This document shows, piece after piece, positions 9,492-20,373 of a DNA stretch of 64,000 nucleotides. The stretch comes from Solibacillus silvestris (GTDB lineage Bacteria; Bacillota; Bacilli; Bacillales_A; Planococcaceae), in NCBI GenBank assembly GCA_001586195.1, contig CP014609.1, forward strand, positions 594,001 to 658,000. The letters run 5' to 3'. How positions within the stretch are numbered: position 1 is the stretch's first letter; each line of letters begins with the position of its first letter. Position numbers and translations under genes: made by a program. The notes under the pieces are model-generated. The model worked only from the letters and a program-made list of their open reading frames with translations. It searched no databases and was not told the DNA's origin.

Positions 9492-10575
9492 CCCCATACG
9501 CTTCCAGACGTTTATCAAAATCTTCTTCCGTTTCGTTTAAACGCATTACGTGAATTGCTTCCGGATCAAAGTCCAGCCCAATTTCCGCTCCAACTTCCGC
9601 TTTTTTCAATGAATGGACAAGCCATTCATTGCCGTCTTTATCATATGTCGATAATTCGTAGTGTACGCCACGGAACAACTGTGTATCTACTGTTACGATC
9701 AGCTTACCGTTTTCAGGTGTTGTTATTTCCAAGTCTTCAGGACGAATGACAATATCGATTTTTTCATTCGGCTTCATCCCTGCATCGACACATTCAAACT
9801 CTTTTCCAGCAAATTTAACACGGTAATCTTCAATCATGATTCCGTCTACAATATTGGATTCACCGATAAAGTCCGCAACAAAACGGTTGATTGGCTCATC
9901 ATAAATATCAACAGGTGTACCGGATTGTTTAATTTCGCCTTGAGAAAGAACAAATATTTCATCACTCATCGCTAGCGCTTCTTCCTGGTCATGCGTAACA
10001 AATATAAATGTTTTGCCAAGACGCTGCTGCAGTTCGCGAAGCTCATATTGCATTTCTGTACGCAATTTTAAATCAAGTGCAGATAAAGGCTCATCGAGTA
10101 AAATTACATCCGGATCATTTACAATCGCACGCGCAATTGCAACACGCTGACGCTGACCACCAGACATTTCTGAAATTTCGCGGCTGCCGTAGCCTGCCAA
10201 GTTAACAAACTTCAGTGCTTCCTGCACACGTTCTTTCACTTCAGCTTCTTTCACTTTTTTGATACGTAAGCCGAATGCTACATTTTCAAAAACATTCAAG
10301 TGAGGGAAGAGCGCATAATCCTGAAATACTGTGTTTACTTGGCGTTCATTTGCAGGTACATCATTAATTCGTTTTCCATTGAAGAAAACATCCCCCGTAG
10401 AAGCATCGGTAAACCCAGCGATAATACGTAAAATTGTCGTCTTCCCGCACCCTGATGGTCCGAGTAATGTGTAGAATTTGCCTCGTTCCAATTCAAAGTT
10501 AATATTTTTTAATACTACTGTTCCGTCATCATATGATTTTGTGACATTTTCAAAGCGAATAATTGTGTTATCCAT
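9475..10575 (-). CDS. potA: Polyamine transporter ATPase PotA
   Basis: A 366-aa ABC ATPase that powers polyamine uptake. Walker A is GPSGCGKTT (about residue 37), the Q-loop is [10 protein letters not shown], the signature is [15 protein letters not shown], Walker B is [12 protein letters not shown], and the switch histidine lies in [12 protein letters not shown]-terminal TOBE domain follows from about residue 275. ATG 10575 has the very strong TTAGGAGGA Shine-Dalgarno. The frame is open to 10617, but the upstream ATG would overlap the regulator gene. Start lies 16 bp after the XRE gene in the same operon. Confidence 0.94.
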   Translation of the reverse strand: MDNTIIRFENVTKSYDDGTVVLKNINFELERGKFYTLLGPSGCGKTTILRIIAGFTDASTGDVFFNGKRINDVPANERQVNTVFQDYALFPHLNVFENVAFGLRIKKVKEAEVKERVQEALKFVNLAGYGSREISEMSGGQRQRVAIARAIVNDPDVILLDEPLSALDLKLRTEMQYELRELQQRLGKTFIFVTHDQEEALAMSDEIFVLSQGEIKQSGTPVDIYDEPINRFVADFIGESNIVDGIMIEDYRVKFAGKEFECVDAGMKPNEKIDIVIRPEDLEITTPENGKLIVTVDTQLFRGVHYELSTYDKDGNEWLVHSLKKAEVGAEIGLDFDPEAIHVMRLNETEEDFDKRLEAYGDEEHE

Positions 10576-10591
10576 TTTGCATCCTCCTAAT

Positions 10592-11134
10592 TTATAAATA
10601 TGATTGTGTCGCGACAAGGAGCAATTTTGTTATGCCACTGTGCGCATTGAAAATTTGATGGTTGGAAGATGCTTCGTAATATACGGCATCACCTTCACTT
10701 GCTATGTATTCATCATTGCCCAAAACGACTCGAATCCGTCCATTTTGCACATAGATGAAGGTCTCTGCCAGTGACGGCTCAAATGCTTTAAATTCTGCAT
10801 CTTTTTGCAATGTAATGAAAACAGGCTCCATTTCTTTCTCGTTAGAAGTAGGAATAAGCCATTCAATTTCATATTTTTTATCCTGATCAATAAAGCATGT
10901 TTGATCATCTTTTGTGAAAACAATTTTTTCATTTTCTTGCGTATCATCAAAAAAGTCTCGCGGTGTACACCCGAGAACTTCCAGTAAGTTAAACAATGTT
11001 TCGATGGAAGGGGAATTTAAGTCTCGCTCAAGTTGAGAAATATAGCCCTTCGATAAATCTGTACGTTCTCCGAGCTCTTCCTGGGTTAACCCCTTTTTTA
11101 TGCGCAAGGCTTTAATTTTTGAACCAATTTGCAT
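10592..11134 (-). CDS. XRE-family regulator with cupin domain (polyamine operon)
   Basis: A 180-aa regulator with an XRE helix-turn-helix at residues 7-60 ([20 protein letters not shown]) and a C-terminal cupin barrel from about residue 100 ([14 protein letters not shown], then [11 protein letters not shown]). This architecture is shared with PuuR-type polyamine-responsive repressors. It is the first gene of the potABCD operon, so it most likely autoregulates the transporter in response to polyamines. ATG 11134 has an AAAGGGTG site. AGTTTAC repeats lie in the region upstream. Confidence 0.85.
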   Translation of the reverse strand: MQIGSKIKALRIKKGLTQEELGERTDLSKGYISQLERDLNSPSIETLFNLLEVLGCTPRDFFDDTQENEKIVFTKDDQTCFIDQDKKYEIEWLIPTSNEKEMEPVFITLQKDAEFKAFEPSLAETFIYVQNGRIRVVLGNDEYIASEGDAVYYEASSNHQIFNAHSGITKLLLVATQSYL

Positions 11135-11165
11135 ATAGTCACACCCTTTATTTTAGTTCTCAAAT

Positions 11166-11224
11166 AGTTTACTGTTGATAAACCTTGAGTAAGGAAGTTT
11201 ACTTTTACATTACTTTAAGTTTAC
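11166..11224. promoter_or_regulatory. Candidate XRE operator: three AGTTTAC repeats
   Basis: AGTTTAC occurs at 11166-11172, 11196-11202 and 11218-11224. The first is also part of an inverted repeat GTTTA-N7-TAAAC (11167-11183). The cluster lies 30-90 bp upstream of the XRE-pot operon start and about 140-195 bp upstream of ykuV. The number of copies in so short a space suggests an operator for the XRE regulator; this is inference. Confidence 0.4.
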
Positions 11225-11360
11225 GAAAGCATTAATAATTATACATAATATCGCTGTATTTTCAAGGGTCTAAGCCAAATATGTATGGAAATACGTAAGG
11301 GATAATTTTTGTGGTACCGATAAAACCGTCAATACATATGTTACAACGAGGTGAGTATAA

Positions 11361-11789
11361 TTGAGGATTCGCACATTAATGCCATCGTTAAGTGGCGCGA
11401 CAAGAATATTAAATCGGAAAAATACTTACGAGGAAAGTGCTAAAGCAACATTGGTGTATTTTTGGTCAATGAGCTGTTCGGAATGTGCCCAGTCTATAAA
11501 GAACTTGAAGGAACTGGAACGTATATTTGGGGATCGGTTAACTGTTCACGCAATCCATATGCCCAGAGAGAAAGAGGACTATTCGGAAACCCTTGTAAAA
11601 GAAAAAATAAAGCAACTGGATATAATATACCCTGTTTATCTGGATAATGAACTAAAAATAAGCGACAGGTTTGGAAACAAATTTGTACCTGCATTCTATA
11701 TATTTGATCAGCAGCAGCAATTGCGCTTTTTTAAGGCGGGCTATTTTGCATTGAAATTATTGCAACAGAAAATAGAACGCATAATTTGA
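11361..11789 (+). CDS. ykuV: Cytosolic thioredoxin-like protein YkuV
   Basis: A 142-aa thioredoxin-fold protein of the TlpA/ResA class with active site FWSMSCSECAQS (CSEC, about residues 38-41), a conserved HAIHMPREKED segment and cis-Pro in NKFVPAFYIFD. I recognise it as B. subtilis YkuV, which shares the start (R-x-x-MP), the FWS-S-C-C site and the HMPR motif. It has no signal peptide, so it is probably a cytosolic thiol-disulfide oxidoreductase. The start is TTG 11361 with GAGGTGAG five bases upstream. Confidence 0.82.
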   Translation: MRIRTLMPSLSGATRILNRKNTYEESAKATLVYFWSMSCSECAQSIKNLKELERIFGDRLTVHAIHMPREKEDYSETLVKEKIKQLDIIYPVYLDNELKISDRFGNKFVPAFYIFDQQQQLRFFKAGYFALKLLQQKIERII

Positions 11790-11849
11790 TGACAATAACT
11801 GAATGTATGCGTTAAACTAGTGGCAACTGGATGTTCGGAGGAGAATAGT

Positions 11850-12512
11850 ATGAAAAAAGAATTCGTAGTAATAGGTCTTGGTCGTTTTGGAGGAAGTATT
11901 GTACGTGAACTCGTTAAACAGGGAGCCAATGTAATGGCCATTGATACAGATAGTGAACGTGTCGATGAATATGCCCGGATTGCCACACAGGCTGTAGTAG
12001 CAGATACGACAGAAGAGGAAACGATCAAATCACTCGGTTTATGGAATTTCGAACATGTCATTGTAGCCATTGGAGAAGATATCCAGTCGAGTATTTTAAC
12101 GACGCTTATTTTAAAAGAGCTCGGCGTTCCGCAAATTACAGTGAAGGCGCAAAACGACTACCATGAAAAAGTATTGCTGAAAATCGGTGCGGACTTTGTT
12201 GTGCATCCTGAACGTGATATGGGAATCCGGATCGCCAATAACATGATGTCAAATAGTGTTCTTGACTACTTGGAGATTTCGGGTGAACATTCCATCATGG
12301 AAGTTAAGGCAAACGAAAGTATTGCCGGCCAGTCGCTCATTGAACTCGATGTACGTGCAAAATACGGCTTGAATATCGTCGGCATTACGCGCGGAGAGGA
12401 AATTATGATTTCCCCAAATGCAACAGAACGCATTCAAGTAGGGGATGTCCTGCTCATTATCGGCGCAGATGTCGATATTAACCGGTTTGTAAAGAAGGTC
12501 ATTCAGAAGTAA
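11850..12512 (+). CDS. ktrC: Potassium uptake gating subunit KtrC
   Basis: A 220-aa RCK protein. An N-terminal Rossmann fold with GLGRFGGS (about residues 9-16) and the acidic ID at the end of the second strand binds nucleotide. The C-terminal RCK_C domain (from about residue 135) is where family members bind c-di-AMP. It gates a KtrB/KtrD-type K+ channel, which is not in this window. ATG 11850 is preceded by TCGGAGGAG; the frame upstream to 11820 lacks a good site. Position before the convergent rnjA matches ykqB in B. subtilis. Confidence 0.92.
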   Translation: MKKEFVVIGLGRFGGSIVRELVKQGANVMAIDTDSERVDEYARIATQAVVADTTEEETIKSLGLWNFEHVIVAIGEDIQSSILTTLILKELGVPQITVKAQNDYHEKVLLKIGADFVVHPERDMGIRIANNMMSNSVLDYLEISGEHSIMEVKANESIAGQSLIELDVRAKYGLNIVGITRGEEIMISPNATERIQVGDVLLIIGADVDINRFVKKVIQK

Positions 12513-12552
12513 GTTAGACTGTTGTAGAAGAAATTAAATGTAAACATAAAAA

Positions 12553-12590
12553 AATCCATCATCTTGCGAAGGCAAAATGATGGATTCTTT
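12553..12590. terminator. Bidirectional terminator between ktrC and rnjA
   Basis: AATCCATCAT (12553-12562) pairs with ATGATGGATT (12577-12586), with TGC/GCA extending the stem. Seven T follow on the minus strand (rnjA side) and CTTTAT follows on the plus strand. Confidence 0.82.
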
Positions 12591-12611
12591 ATATTGAGGA
12601 CTAGTGCCGTT

Positions 12612-14279
12612 TTATACTTCCATAATGATCGGTAAAATCATTGGACGACGTTTCGTTTTTTCGTATAAATATGGGCCTAATACATCGGTAATTTCATTTT
12701 TCAAATCATTCCATTGTGTATCTTTTTCCTGAATCGTGCTGTTTAAATGATGGTTCAGCATTTTTTGCGCTTCATTAATCATCATGCCCGATTCACGCAT
12801 ATACACAAAGCCGCGAGAAATAATATCCGGACCAGAAACAATTTTGTTTTTAGCCATATCGACACTTACGACAACGATGACTAACCCTTCTTCTGATAGA
12901 ATTCGACGATCGCGTAATACGATATTACCGATATCCCCGATTCCATTACCATCGATATATACATCGCCTGAAGGAATCCGTCCTGCAACATGTGCTTCAT
13001 TTGCACTTAATGCAAGAACATCCCCATTTTCCATAACGAATGAGTTTTCCAATGGAACTTCACAAGCCTCAGCTAATTCAGTGTGAATTTTCAACATGCG
13101 ATATTCACCATGAATCGGCATAAAGAATTTCGGTTTCATTAAACGAAGCATGAGCTTTTGTTCTTGTTGAGAACCGTGGCCTGATGTATGAATATTGTTT
13201 AACGCACCGTGGATAACTTCTGCACCAGCACGGAATAATAAGTTGATAATTTTGTTTACGCTCATCGTGTTACCAGGAACCGGAGAAGATGAGAAGACAA
13301 CCGTATCACCAGGCTGGATTTGAATTTGACGGTGTGTACCGTTAGCAATACGTGATAAAGCAGCCATTGGTTCACCTTGAGAACCAGTACATAAAATCAT
13401 CACTTCATTTGCAGGTAAGCGGTTTAAGCTTTGAATATCGACAAATGTTTCTTTAGGAGCTGTAATATAGCCTAATTCACGGCCGATTGTAATCGCATTA
13501 TCCATTGATCGACCAAACACAGCAACTTTACGGCCATATTTTACAGCTGCATCTGTTGCCTGTTGTAAACGGTGGATATTGGAAGCGAATGTTGCAAATA
13601 TAATACGTCCATCAACTTTACGGAAGATTTCGTCAATGCTTTTCCCAACTGTACGCTCAGACATTGTGAAATCAGGTTTTTCGGCGTTTGTACTATCCGA
13701 TAGTAAACAAAGAACGCCATCGCGGCCGATTTCCGCCATTTTCGTCAAGTTAGCAGGCTCGCCTACTGGAGTAAAGTCAAACTTAAAGTCACCAGTATGC
13801 ACAATATTACCCGGTGGTGTCTTGATGACAATACCATATGCATCTGGAATACTATGTGTTGTACGGAAGAAGCTAACAGCTGTTTTACGGAATTTAATGA
13901 CATCATTCTCTTTAAATTCAATCAGTTTTGTTGTACGTAATAAGCCATGCTCTTCTAATTTGTTGCGAAGTAGACCTAGTGCAAGTTTCCCTCCATATAC
14001 AGGAATGTTAACTTGACGTAATAAATAAGGAATACCACCGATATGATCTTCGTGACCATGTGTTATAAATAAGCCTTTGATTTTGTCTACGTTTCGAACT
14101 AAATACGTATAGTCTGGAATTACATAGTCAATGCCAAGCAAATCGTCTTCAGGGAACTTAATACCTGCATCTATTAGTATGATTTCATCTTGGAATTGTA
14201 CTGCATATGTGTTTTTGCCGATTTCGCCCAGTCCGCCGAGTGCGAATACAGCCGCTTGATCATTCTTAACGAATTTCAT
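12612..14279 (-). CDS. rnjA: Ribonuclease J1
   Basis: A 555-aa metallo-beta-lactamase/beta-CASP nuclease. The zinc motif HGHEDHIGG is near residue 74, with further ligands in [10 protein letters not shown] and VHTGDFKFD. The beta-CASP motifs and the C-terminal domain follow, and the length is the usual one. It is the 5'-3' exonuclease and endonuclease that drives mRNA decay in Firmicutes. It starts five bases after the rpoY stop, with GGAG inside the end of rpoY, forming the rpoY-rnjA operon known from B. subtilis ykzG-ykqC. Confidence 0.96.
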   Translation of the reverse strand: MKFVKNDQAAVFALGGLGEIGKNTYAVQFQDEIILIDAGIKFPEDDLLGIDYVIPDYTYLVRNVDKIKGLFITHGHEDHIGGIPYLLRQVNIPVYGGKLALGLLRNKLEEHGLLRTTKLIEFKENDVIKFRKTAVSFFRTTHSIPDAYGIVIKTPPGNIVHTGDFKFDFTPVGEPANLTKMAEIGRDGVLCLLSDSTNAEKPDFTMSERTVGKSIDEIFRKVDGRIIFATFASNIHRLQQATDAAVKYGRKVAVFGRSMDNAITIGRELGYITAPKETFVDIQSLNRLPANEVMILCTGSQGEPMAALSRIANGTHRQIQIQPGDTVVFSSSPVPGNTMSVNKIINLLFRAGAEVIHGALNNIHTSGHGSQQEQKLMLRLMKPKFFMPIHGEYRMLKIHTELAEACEVPLENSFVMENGDVLALSANEAHVAGRIPSGDVYIDGNGIGDIGNIVLRDRRILSEEGLVIVVVSVDMAKNKIVSGPDIISRGFVYMRESGMMINEAQKMLNHHLNSTIQEKDTQWNDLKNEITDVLGPYLYEKTKRRPMILPIIMEV

Positions 14280-14284
14280 AACTG

Positions 14285-14494
14285 TTAAGCGTTCTCCAGA
14301 CGGAAATTCGGGCTATTTTGTTCATATTCTAAATAGTTGCCTTCTAGAAGTTGAACAAGTTCAATATTGTAGTTACGGTCTTTTAAATAGTGACGTACTT
14401 CACGTTCAGATGACGCCTCTAAATAAAGTGTTTTTGTGTTTTCGCGAACTGGAATCTCAGAAATGTTTTCTTGATAATAGACTTTGTAAATCAT
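14285..14494 (-). CDS. rpoY: RNA polymerase epsilon subunit
   Basis: A 69-aa protein beginning [19 protein letters not shown], which matches RpoY (YkzG, epsilon), the small auxiliary subunit that binds near the polymerase jaw. ATG 14494 has an AAAGGAG Shine-Dalgarno. It is first in a two-gene operon with rnjA, linking transcription and RNA decay factors. Confidence 0.93.
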   Translation of the reverse strand: MIYKVYYQENISEIPVRENTKTLYLEASSEREVRHYLKDRNYNIELVQLLEGNYLEYEQNSPNFRLENA

Positions 14495-14634
14495 AGTTAC
14501 TCTCCTTTAAGTACGAACATTATTACTGCACTTCTAACTTGTAGAAAAATGCATTTCCTTTATATTATCACGGGACTCCTTTAAAATAAAGAAAAGCCAT
14601 TCAAATTTCGTCAACATCAACGTGTTCACGAATC

Positions 14635-14669
14635 AAAAAAATGGCACGTCCTATAATCGGGCGTGCCAT
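14635..14669 (-). terminator. Terminator of the small cationic peptide gene
   Basis: ATGGCACGTCC (14641-14651) pairs with GGGCGTGCCAT (14659-14669) over 11 bp with one wobble. On the minus strand it is followed by six T (14640-14635). It lies 14 bp after the stop codon at 14683-14685. Confidence 0.85.
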
Positions 14670-14682
14670 TGTAAATGAAGTG

Positions 14683-14754
14683 TTAGGCAATTAATTTTTT
14701 TCCGAGGATGCCATTTAATCGTTTCCGCCATTTCTTTTTGAGACGCTTTAACAT
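14683..14754 (-). CDS. Predicted 23-aa cationic peptide, unrecognised
   Basis: The reading frame encodes 23 residues starting MLKRLKKKWRKRLNG and ending ILGKKLIA. Ten residues are Lys or Arg, none is acidic, and hydrophobic residues recur so that a helix could be amphipathic. The support is its setting: a TTTACA-17 bp-TATAAT promoter, a GAGGAG Shine-Dalgarno nine bases before ATG 14754, and an 11-bp terminator hairpin with six T just after the stop. The whole unit is about 170 bp. I do not recognise the product. It could be a small regulatory or membrane-acting peptide, a ribosome- or RNA-binding peptide, or the coding part of a dual-function sRNA. Confidence 0.6.
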   Translation of the reverse strand: MLKRLKKKWRKRLNGILGKKLIA

Positions 14755-14775
14755 AGGTCATCACTCCTCACACTC

Positions 14776-14804
14776 ATTATACTAAATATTCAGATTTTTG
14801 TAAA
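14776..14804 (-). promoter_or_regulatory. Sigma-A promoter of the small peptide gene
   Basis: On the minus strand the -35 TTTACA (14804-14799) and the -10 TATAAT (14781-14776) are separated by exactly 17 bp. The predicted start gives a leader of only about 15-20 nt carrying the Shine-Dalgarno. Confidence 0.8.
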
Positions 14805-14833
14805 GGGCTATAAAATAAAAGGAGTGTTATAAA

Positions 14834-15604
14834 TTGAAGAAAATATTATTTTTTGATGTAGACGGCACACTATACAATTCAGATAAAAAATTACCTGCTT
14901 CAGCAAAGGATGCTATATTTAAAGCACGAGAAAATGGTCACGAAATTGCGATTGCAACTGGACGAGCACCATTTATGATAAAAGATATAATGGAAGAACT
15001 GCAAATCGATACATATGTGACATTTAACGGGCAATATGTCGTTTATAAAGGTGAAGTCGTTTATACAGATCAAATCGACAATGAAACTTTAACGGAAATC
15101 CTGGAATTTGGTGCACAGCGAAATCATCCGTTAGTTTTCCTGAATGAAAAGGAAATGATCGCTAGTGAAAGCGATTATGAAAGTGTGGAAAGCAGTTTAG
15201 CAACACTTCAATATCCATATCCGCAAATTGATCCGCAATACTATTTGCATACACCGGTGTATCAAACGCTTGTATTTATAGAAGAAAAAGAGCAGCCGAT
15301 TTATGAACAGCAATTCCCTCAAGTCCAATTTATCCGTTGGCATCCTTTCTCATGCGATGTGCTGCCAGACGGTGGTTCAAAGGCAAACGGCATTCGAAAA
15401 TTGCTGGAACATATTGATGTACCGGTAGAGGATGTTATTACATTTGGCGATGGATTAAATGATATTGAGATGCTTTCAGAGTTTGGCTATAGTGTTGCAA
15501 TGGAAAATGGGCATGAGCGAGCGAAGGAAGTAGCTTCAATGATTACAGGACATGTGGATAATGACGGTTTAGCTGACGCAATGAAGAAGTTGAAATTGAT
15601 ATAG
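14834..15604 (+). CDS. ykrA: HAD-superfamily Cof-type phosphatase YkrA
   Basis: A 256-aa HAD phosphatase. Motif I is FFDVDGTLYNS (residues 5-15, nucleophile DxD), motif II Thr lies in IATGRAPF, and motif IV is ITFGDGLNDIEML with the acidic residues; the large C2B cap lies between. Cof-type members dephosphorylate sugar phosphates and cofactors; the natural substrate is unknown. TTG 14834 is nine bases after AAGGAG. The position between rnjA/rpoY and def matches ykrA in B. subtilis. Confidence 0.88.
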   Translation: MKKILFFDVDGTLYNSDKKLPASAKDAIFKARENGHEIAIATGRAPFMIKDIMEELQIDTYVTFNGQYVVYKGEVVYTDQIDNETLTEILEFGAQRNHPLVFLNEKEMIASESDYESVESSLATLQYPYPQIDPQYYLHTPVYQTLVFIEEKEQPIYEQQFPQVQFIRWHPFSCDVLPDGGSKANGIRKLLEHIDVPVEDVITFGDGLNDIEMLSEFGYSVAMENGHERAKEVASMITGHVDNDGLADAMKKLKLI

Positions 15605-15613
15605 GCAGGTTGA

Positions 15614-15650
15614 AAAGCGTTGTGAGAAGATTTTTTCGCAGCGTTTTTTT
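15614..15650 (+). terminator. Terminator after ykrA
   Basis: The hairpin arms CGTTGTGAG and TTTCGCAGCG pair with several G-U pairs and are followed by seven T. Confidence 0.65.
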
Positions 15651-15673
15651 GTTTTGAAAGATGGACGTGATTT

Positions 15674-15853
15674 TATTAGAACAATGTGAATGCTTATTGG
15701 AAAATCGGAAGCAGACATTAGAAAATAGAGAAAGGATTTTAAAATATGTAGCAGCCGTTTTAGCACAATTGGCAAGTATATTAGAAAATTTTAATTTTAT
15801 TAGACGGTTAAAAGGATATTAGAACAGTTGCAATTTTATTAGAACTTTTAAAA
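15674..15853. repeat. Degenerate tandem array of TATTAGAA-type units, 19-21 bp period
   Basis: Units beginning near TATTAGAAC, TATTGGAAA, CATTAGAAA, TTTTAAAAT, TTTTAGCAC, TATTAGAAA, TATTAGACG, TATTAGAAC and TATTAGAAC start at about 15674, 15695, 15716, 15737, 15758, 15779, 15798, 15817 and 15837. The first five intervals are exactly 21 bp and the last three are 19-20 bp, close to two helical turns. The array fills most of the 330-bp gap between ykrA and def. No ORF with a ribosome-binding site is seen in it. Confidence 0.6.
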
Positions 15854-15883
15854 GCTATGGCTACTTTCTTCTATAGTAACAGG

Positions 15884-15925
15884 TCAAAAAAAGACCCCAT
15901 TTTCGCTACTAACGTAAACGGGATC
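15884..15925 (-). terminator. Terminator of def
   Basis: On the minus strand GATCCCGTTTACG pairs with CGAAAATGGGGTC with a few wobbles, followed by seven T. It starts about 10 bp after the def stop. Confidence 0.75.
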
Positions 15926-15933
15926 TGCAGAAG

Positions 15934-16491
15934 TCAGTCTCTTCCGAATGGAATACTGTTTTCCAATTGGACAAACGGGTCTTTTTCATCGATACGATCG
16001 TAAAACATAACTCCGTTTAAATGATCTAATTCGTGCTGGAATGCGATTGCAGGAAGACCAGATAAACGCATTTTCTTTTCTTCTCCGTCCACTGTCATAA
16101 ATTTCACAGTGATACGTGCATAGCGATAGACATAACCGGGAATGGCGCGGTCTACAGATAAGCAGCCCTCACCACTTGTTATATAAGTCTGTTCAACGGA
16201 ATGGCTTACAATTTTAGGGTTAACCGCCACAAAGCTGATCAGTTCACCATTTTCATCTTCCAAATGCAATGCAAACATGCGTTTTAAACTGTTTACCTGG
16301 TTTGCAGCTAAGCCGATGCCGCCGCGTAAATTATATTTTTCAGCAATTTCAGGATTTTGGCTATTAATTAAATATTGCAGCATATCATCTGCGAGCTTTC
16401 GATCTTCTGCTGATAACGGAAAAGTTACTTCCTCCGCGCGGGTGCGTAAAGTAGGGTGTCCTTCACGGATAATATGTTCCATTAAAATCAT
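15934..16491 (-). CDS. def: Peptide deformylase
   Basis: A 185-aa metalloenzyme that removes the N-formyl group from new proteins. All three family motifs are present: GIGLAANQV (motif I, near residue 58), EGCLSV (motif II with the metal Cys) and QHELDHLNG (motif III with two metal His and the catalytic Glu). Length and the insertion between motifs I and II fit the Gram-positive type 2 class. ATG 16491 has AAAGGAAG six bases upstream. It is divergent from pdhA, as defB is in B. subtilis. Confidence 0.95.
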   Translation of the reverse strand: MILMEHIIREGHPTLRTRAEEVTFPLSAEDRKLADDMLQYLINSQNPEIAEKYNLRGGIGLAANQVNSLKRMFALHLEDENGELISFVAVNPKIVSHSVEQTYITSGEGCLSVDRAIPGYVYRYARITVKFMTVDGEEKKMRLSGLPAIAFQHELDHLNGVMFYDRIDEKDPFVQLENSIPFGRD

Positions 16492-17990
<1,499 letters not shown>

Positions 17991-17993
17991 GCC

Positions 17994-18971
17994 ATGGCAC
18001 AAATGACAATGATTCAAGCAATTACAGATGCATTACGTTGCGAATTAAAAAATGACGAGAACGTTTTAGTATTCGGTGAAGACGTTGGTGTAAACGGCGG
18101 GGTTTTCCGCGCAACAGAAGGTCTTCAAAAAGAATTCGGCGTTGATCGTGTATTTGATACGCCACTTGCAGAATCAGGAATCGGTGGTTTAGCAATTGGT
18201 TTAGCGTTAACTGGATACCGTCCAGTACCTGAAATTCAATTTTTCGGCTTCGTATTCGAAGTAATGGATTCAATCAGCGGGCAAATGGCACGTATGAAAT
18301 ATCGTTCAGGCGGTACGTATAATGCACCAGTAACAATCCGTTCCCCATTTGGCGGTGGTGTTCATACACCGGAAATGCACTCGGATTCTTTAGAAGGGTT
18401 AATGGCTCAATCACCTGGATTAAAAGTAGTTGTTCCATCAACACCGTATGATGCAAAAGGATTGCTAATAGCTTCTATTCGTGATGATAATCCAGTTATT
18501 TTCTTAGAGCATTTAAAACTTTACCGTTCATTCCGTGAAGAAGTTCCGGAGGAGTCATATACAATTGAATTGGGTAAAGCAGATGTGAAGCGTGAAGGAA
18601 AAGACCTTTCTATCATTGCTTACGGCTTAATGGTACACGAAAGTCTAAAAGCGGCAGAAGAGTTGGAGAAAGAAGGCTACTCAGTAGAAGTCATCGATTT
18701 ACGTACAATTCAGCCGTTAGATATCGAAACGATTATTGCATCTGTTGAAAAAACAGGCCGCGCAATTGTTGTTCAGGAAGCTCAAAAGCAGGCAGGTATT
18801 GCGGCAAATGTTGTCGCAGAAATTACAGAACGTGCAATTCTATCGTTGGAAGCGCCGGTATTACGTGTAGCTGCACCAGATACAATCTATTCATTCCCGC
18901 AAGCAGAAGGTGTATGGTTACCGACGTATAAAAATGTAATGGAAACTGCAAAGAAAGTCTTAACATTCTAA
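17994..18971 (+). CDS. pdhB: Pyruvate dehydrogenase E1 beta
   Basis: A 325-aa transketolase-like subunit that completes the E1 heterotetramer. Recognisable segments are [19 protein letters not shown] near the N-terminus, the [16 protein letters not shown] segment that contributes the TPP-activating Glu, and the C-terminal transketolase domain ([19 protein letters not shown]). Its ATG lies three bases after the pdhA stop, with AAGGAG inside the end of pdhA. Nothing is missing from the family pattern. Confidence 0.96.
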   Translation: MAQMTMIQAITDALRCELKNDENVLVFGEDVGVNGGVFRATEGLQKEFGVDRVFDTPLAESGIGGLAIGLALTGYRPVPEIQFFGFVFEVMDSISGQMARMKYRSGGTYNAPVTIRSPFGGGVHTPEMHSDSLEGLMAQSPGLKVVVPSTPYDAKGLLIASIRDDNPVIFLEHLKLYRSFREEVPEESYTIELGKADVKREGKDLSIIAYGLMVHESLKAAEELEKEGYSVEVIDLRTIQPLDIETIIASVEKTGRAIVVQEAQKQAGIAANVVAEITERAILSLEAPVLRVAAPDTIYSFPQAEGVWLPTYKNVMETAKKVLTF

Positions 18972-18989
18972 GAATTGAGGGTGAGATAA

Positions 18990-20369
18990 ATGGCATTTAC
19001 GTTTCGTTTACCAGATATCGGAGAAGGTATTCATGAAGGTGAAATCGTCAAATGGTTCGTTAAACCTGGCGATCAAGTAAAAGAAGACGATATTTTAGCA
19101 GAAGTTCAAAATGATAAAGCAGTCGTAGAAATTCCGTCACCAGTTGATGGTACAGTAGAAGAAATTTTCGTAGAAGAAGGAACGGTGGCGATTGTCGGGG
19201 ATGCCTTAATCCGCTTTGATGCACCAGGCTATGAAGATTTAAAACTAAAAGGTGATGACCACCACGAATCAAATGAATCAAATAAAACAGAAGCACAAGT
19301 ACAGTCTACTGCTGAGGCTGGCCAGGATGTGAAAAAAGAAGAAACTAAATCGGATAAAAATGCAGATACTGCTCAGCCGGAAGCTCCAGCTGAAACGGAA
19401 AAAGCTGCATCACCATCTGAATCAGAAACTTCAGGCAAACGCATTATCGCAATGCCTTCTGTACGTAAGTATGCTCGTGAAAAAGGTGTCGAGATTCAGC
19501 AAGTTTCTGGCACAGGCAAAAATGGCCGTGTGCTTAAAGAAGATATTGAAAGCTTCCTAAATGGAGGTCAACAGTCTGCTTCTGAAACAGAAGAAGTGAA
19601 AGAGACACAAGCAGAAGAAAAACAAGCAGCAACAAAACAAGCTGCACCAGTTGCACTTGAAGGGGAATTCCCTGAAACACGCGAAAAAATGAGCGGTATC
19701 CGCAAGGCAATTGCAAAAGCGATGGTTCATTCAAAACATACGGCTCCGCACGTAACGTTAATGGATGAAGTGGACGTAACAGAACTTGTTGCACATCGTA
19801 AGCAATTCAAAGATATTGCAGCAGAGCAAGGTGTTAAATTAACGTTTTTACCGTACGTTGTGAAAGCTTTAATCTCGACTTTGCGTAAATATCCTGAATT
19901 TAACCGTTCACTGGATGATGCAACACAAGAAATTATTCAAAAACATTACTATAATATTGGTATTGCAGCTGACACAGAAAGAGGTTTATTAGTTCCTGTT
20001 CTTAAGCATGCTGATCGTAAATCTGTATTCGGCTTATCACAGGAAATTAATGAATTGGCTGTAAAAGCACGTGATGGTAAGCTAGCACCGCATGAAATGA
20101 AGGGTGCGTCAATGTCGATTTCAAATATTGGTTCAGCTGGTGGACAATGGTTTACACCGGTAATTAACCATCCTGAAGTAGCGATCTTAGGAATTGGTCG
20201 TATTTCAGAGAAACCAGTAATAAAAAATGGTGAAATTGTAGCAGCACATGTGTTAGCATTATCATTGAGCTTTGATCATCGAATGATCGATGGAGCGACT
20301 GCACAAAACGCTTTAAATCATTTAAAACGTTTATTAAGTGAGCCGCAACTATTATTAATGGAGGCGTAA
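18990..20369 (+). CDS. pdhC: Dihydrolipoamide acetyltransferase E2
   Basis: A 459-aa E2 core subunit. One lipoyl domain (residues 1-80) carries the lipoylated Lys in [14 protein letters not shown] long Glu/Ala/Lys-rich linker (about 90-150) precedes the E1/E3-binding domain ([20 protein letters not shown]) and a second linker. The catalytic acyltransferase domain ends with [11 protein letters not shown], containing the active-site His and Asp. A single lipoyl domain is usual for Gram-positive E2. It follows pdhB by 18 bp in the operon. Confidence 0.96.
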   Translation: MAFTFRLPDIGEGIHEGEIVKWFVKPGDQVKEDDILAEVQNDKAVVEIPSPVDGTVEEIFVEEGTVAIVGDALIRFDAPGYEDLKLKGDDHHESNESNKTEAQVQSTAEAGQDVKKEETKSDKNADTAQPEAPAETEKAASPSESETSGKRIIAMPSVRKYAREKGVEIQQVSGTGKNGRVLKEDIESFLNGGQQSASETEEVKETQAEEKQAATKQAAPVALEGEFPETREKMSGIRKAIAKAMVHSKHTAPHVTLMDEVDVTELVAHRKQFKDIAAEQGVKLTFLPYVVKALISTLRKYPEFNRSLDDATQEIIQKHYYNIGIAADTERGLLVPVLKHADRKSVFGLSQEINELAVKARDGKLAPHEMKGASMSISNIGSAGGQWFTPVINHPEVAILGIGRISEKPVIKNGEIVAAHVLALSLSFDHRMIDGATAQNALNHLKRLLSEPQLLLMEA

Positions 20370-20373
20370 AAAA

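Noticed and set aside
11789-11850. c-di-AMP (ydaO-type) riboswitch before ktrC
   Set aside because: Only about 60 bp separate ykuV and ktrC, too short for that riboswitch, and no terminator-antiterminator pair is present.
11741-12070. 109-codon minus-strand ORF covering the ykuV end and ktrC start
   Set aside because: It is antisense to two recognised genes, is Ser/Thr-rich, and lacks a start signal.
15674-15853. CRISPR array
   Set aside because: The units are degenerate, about 21 bp in total with no separate repeat and spacer, and no cas genes are nearby.
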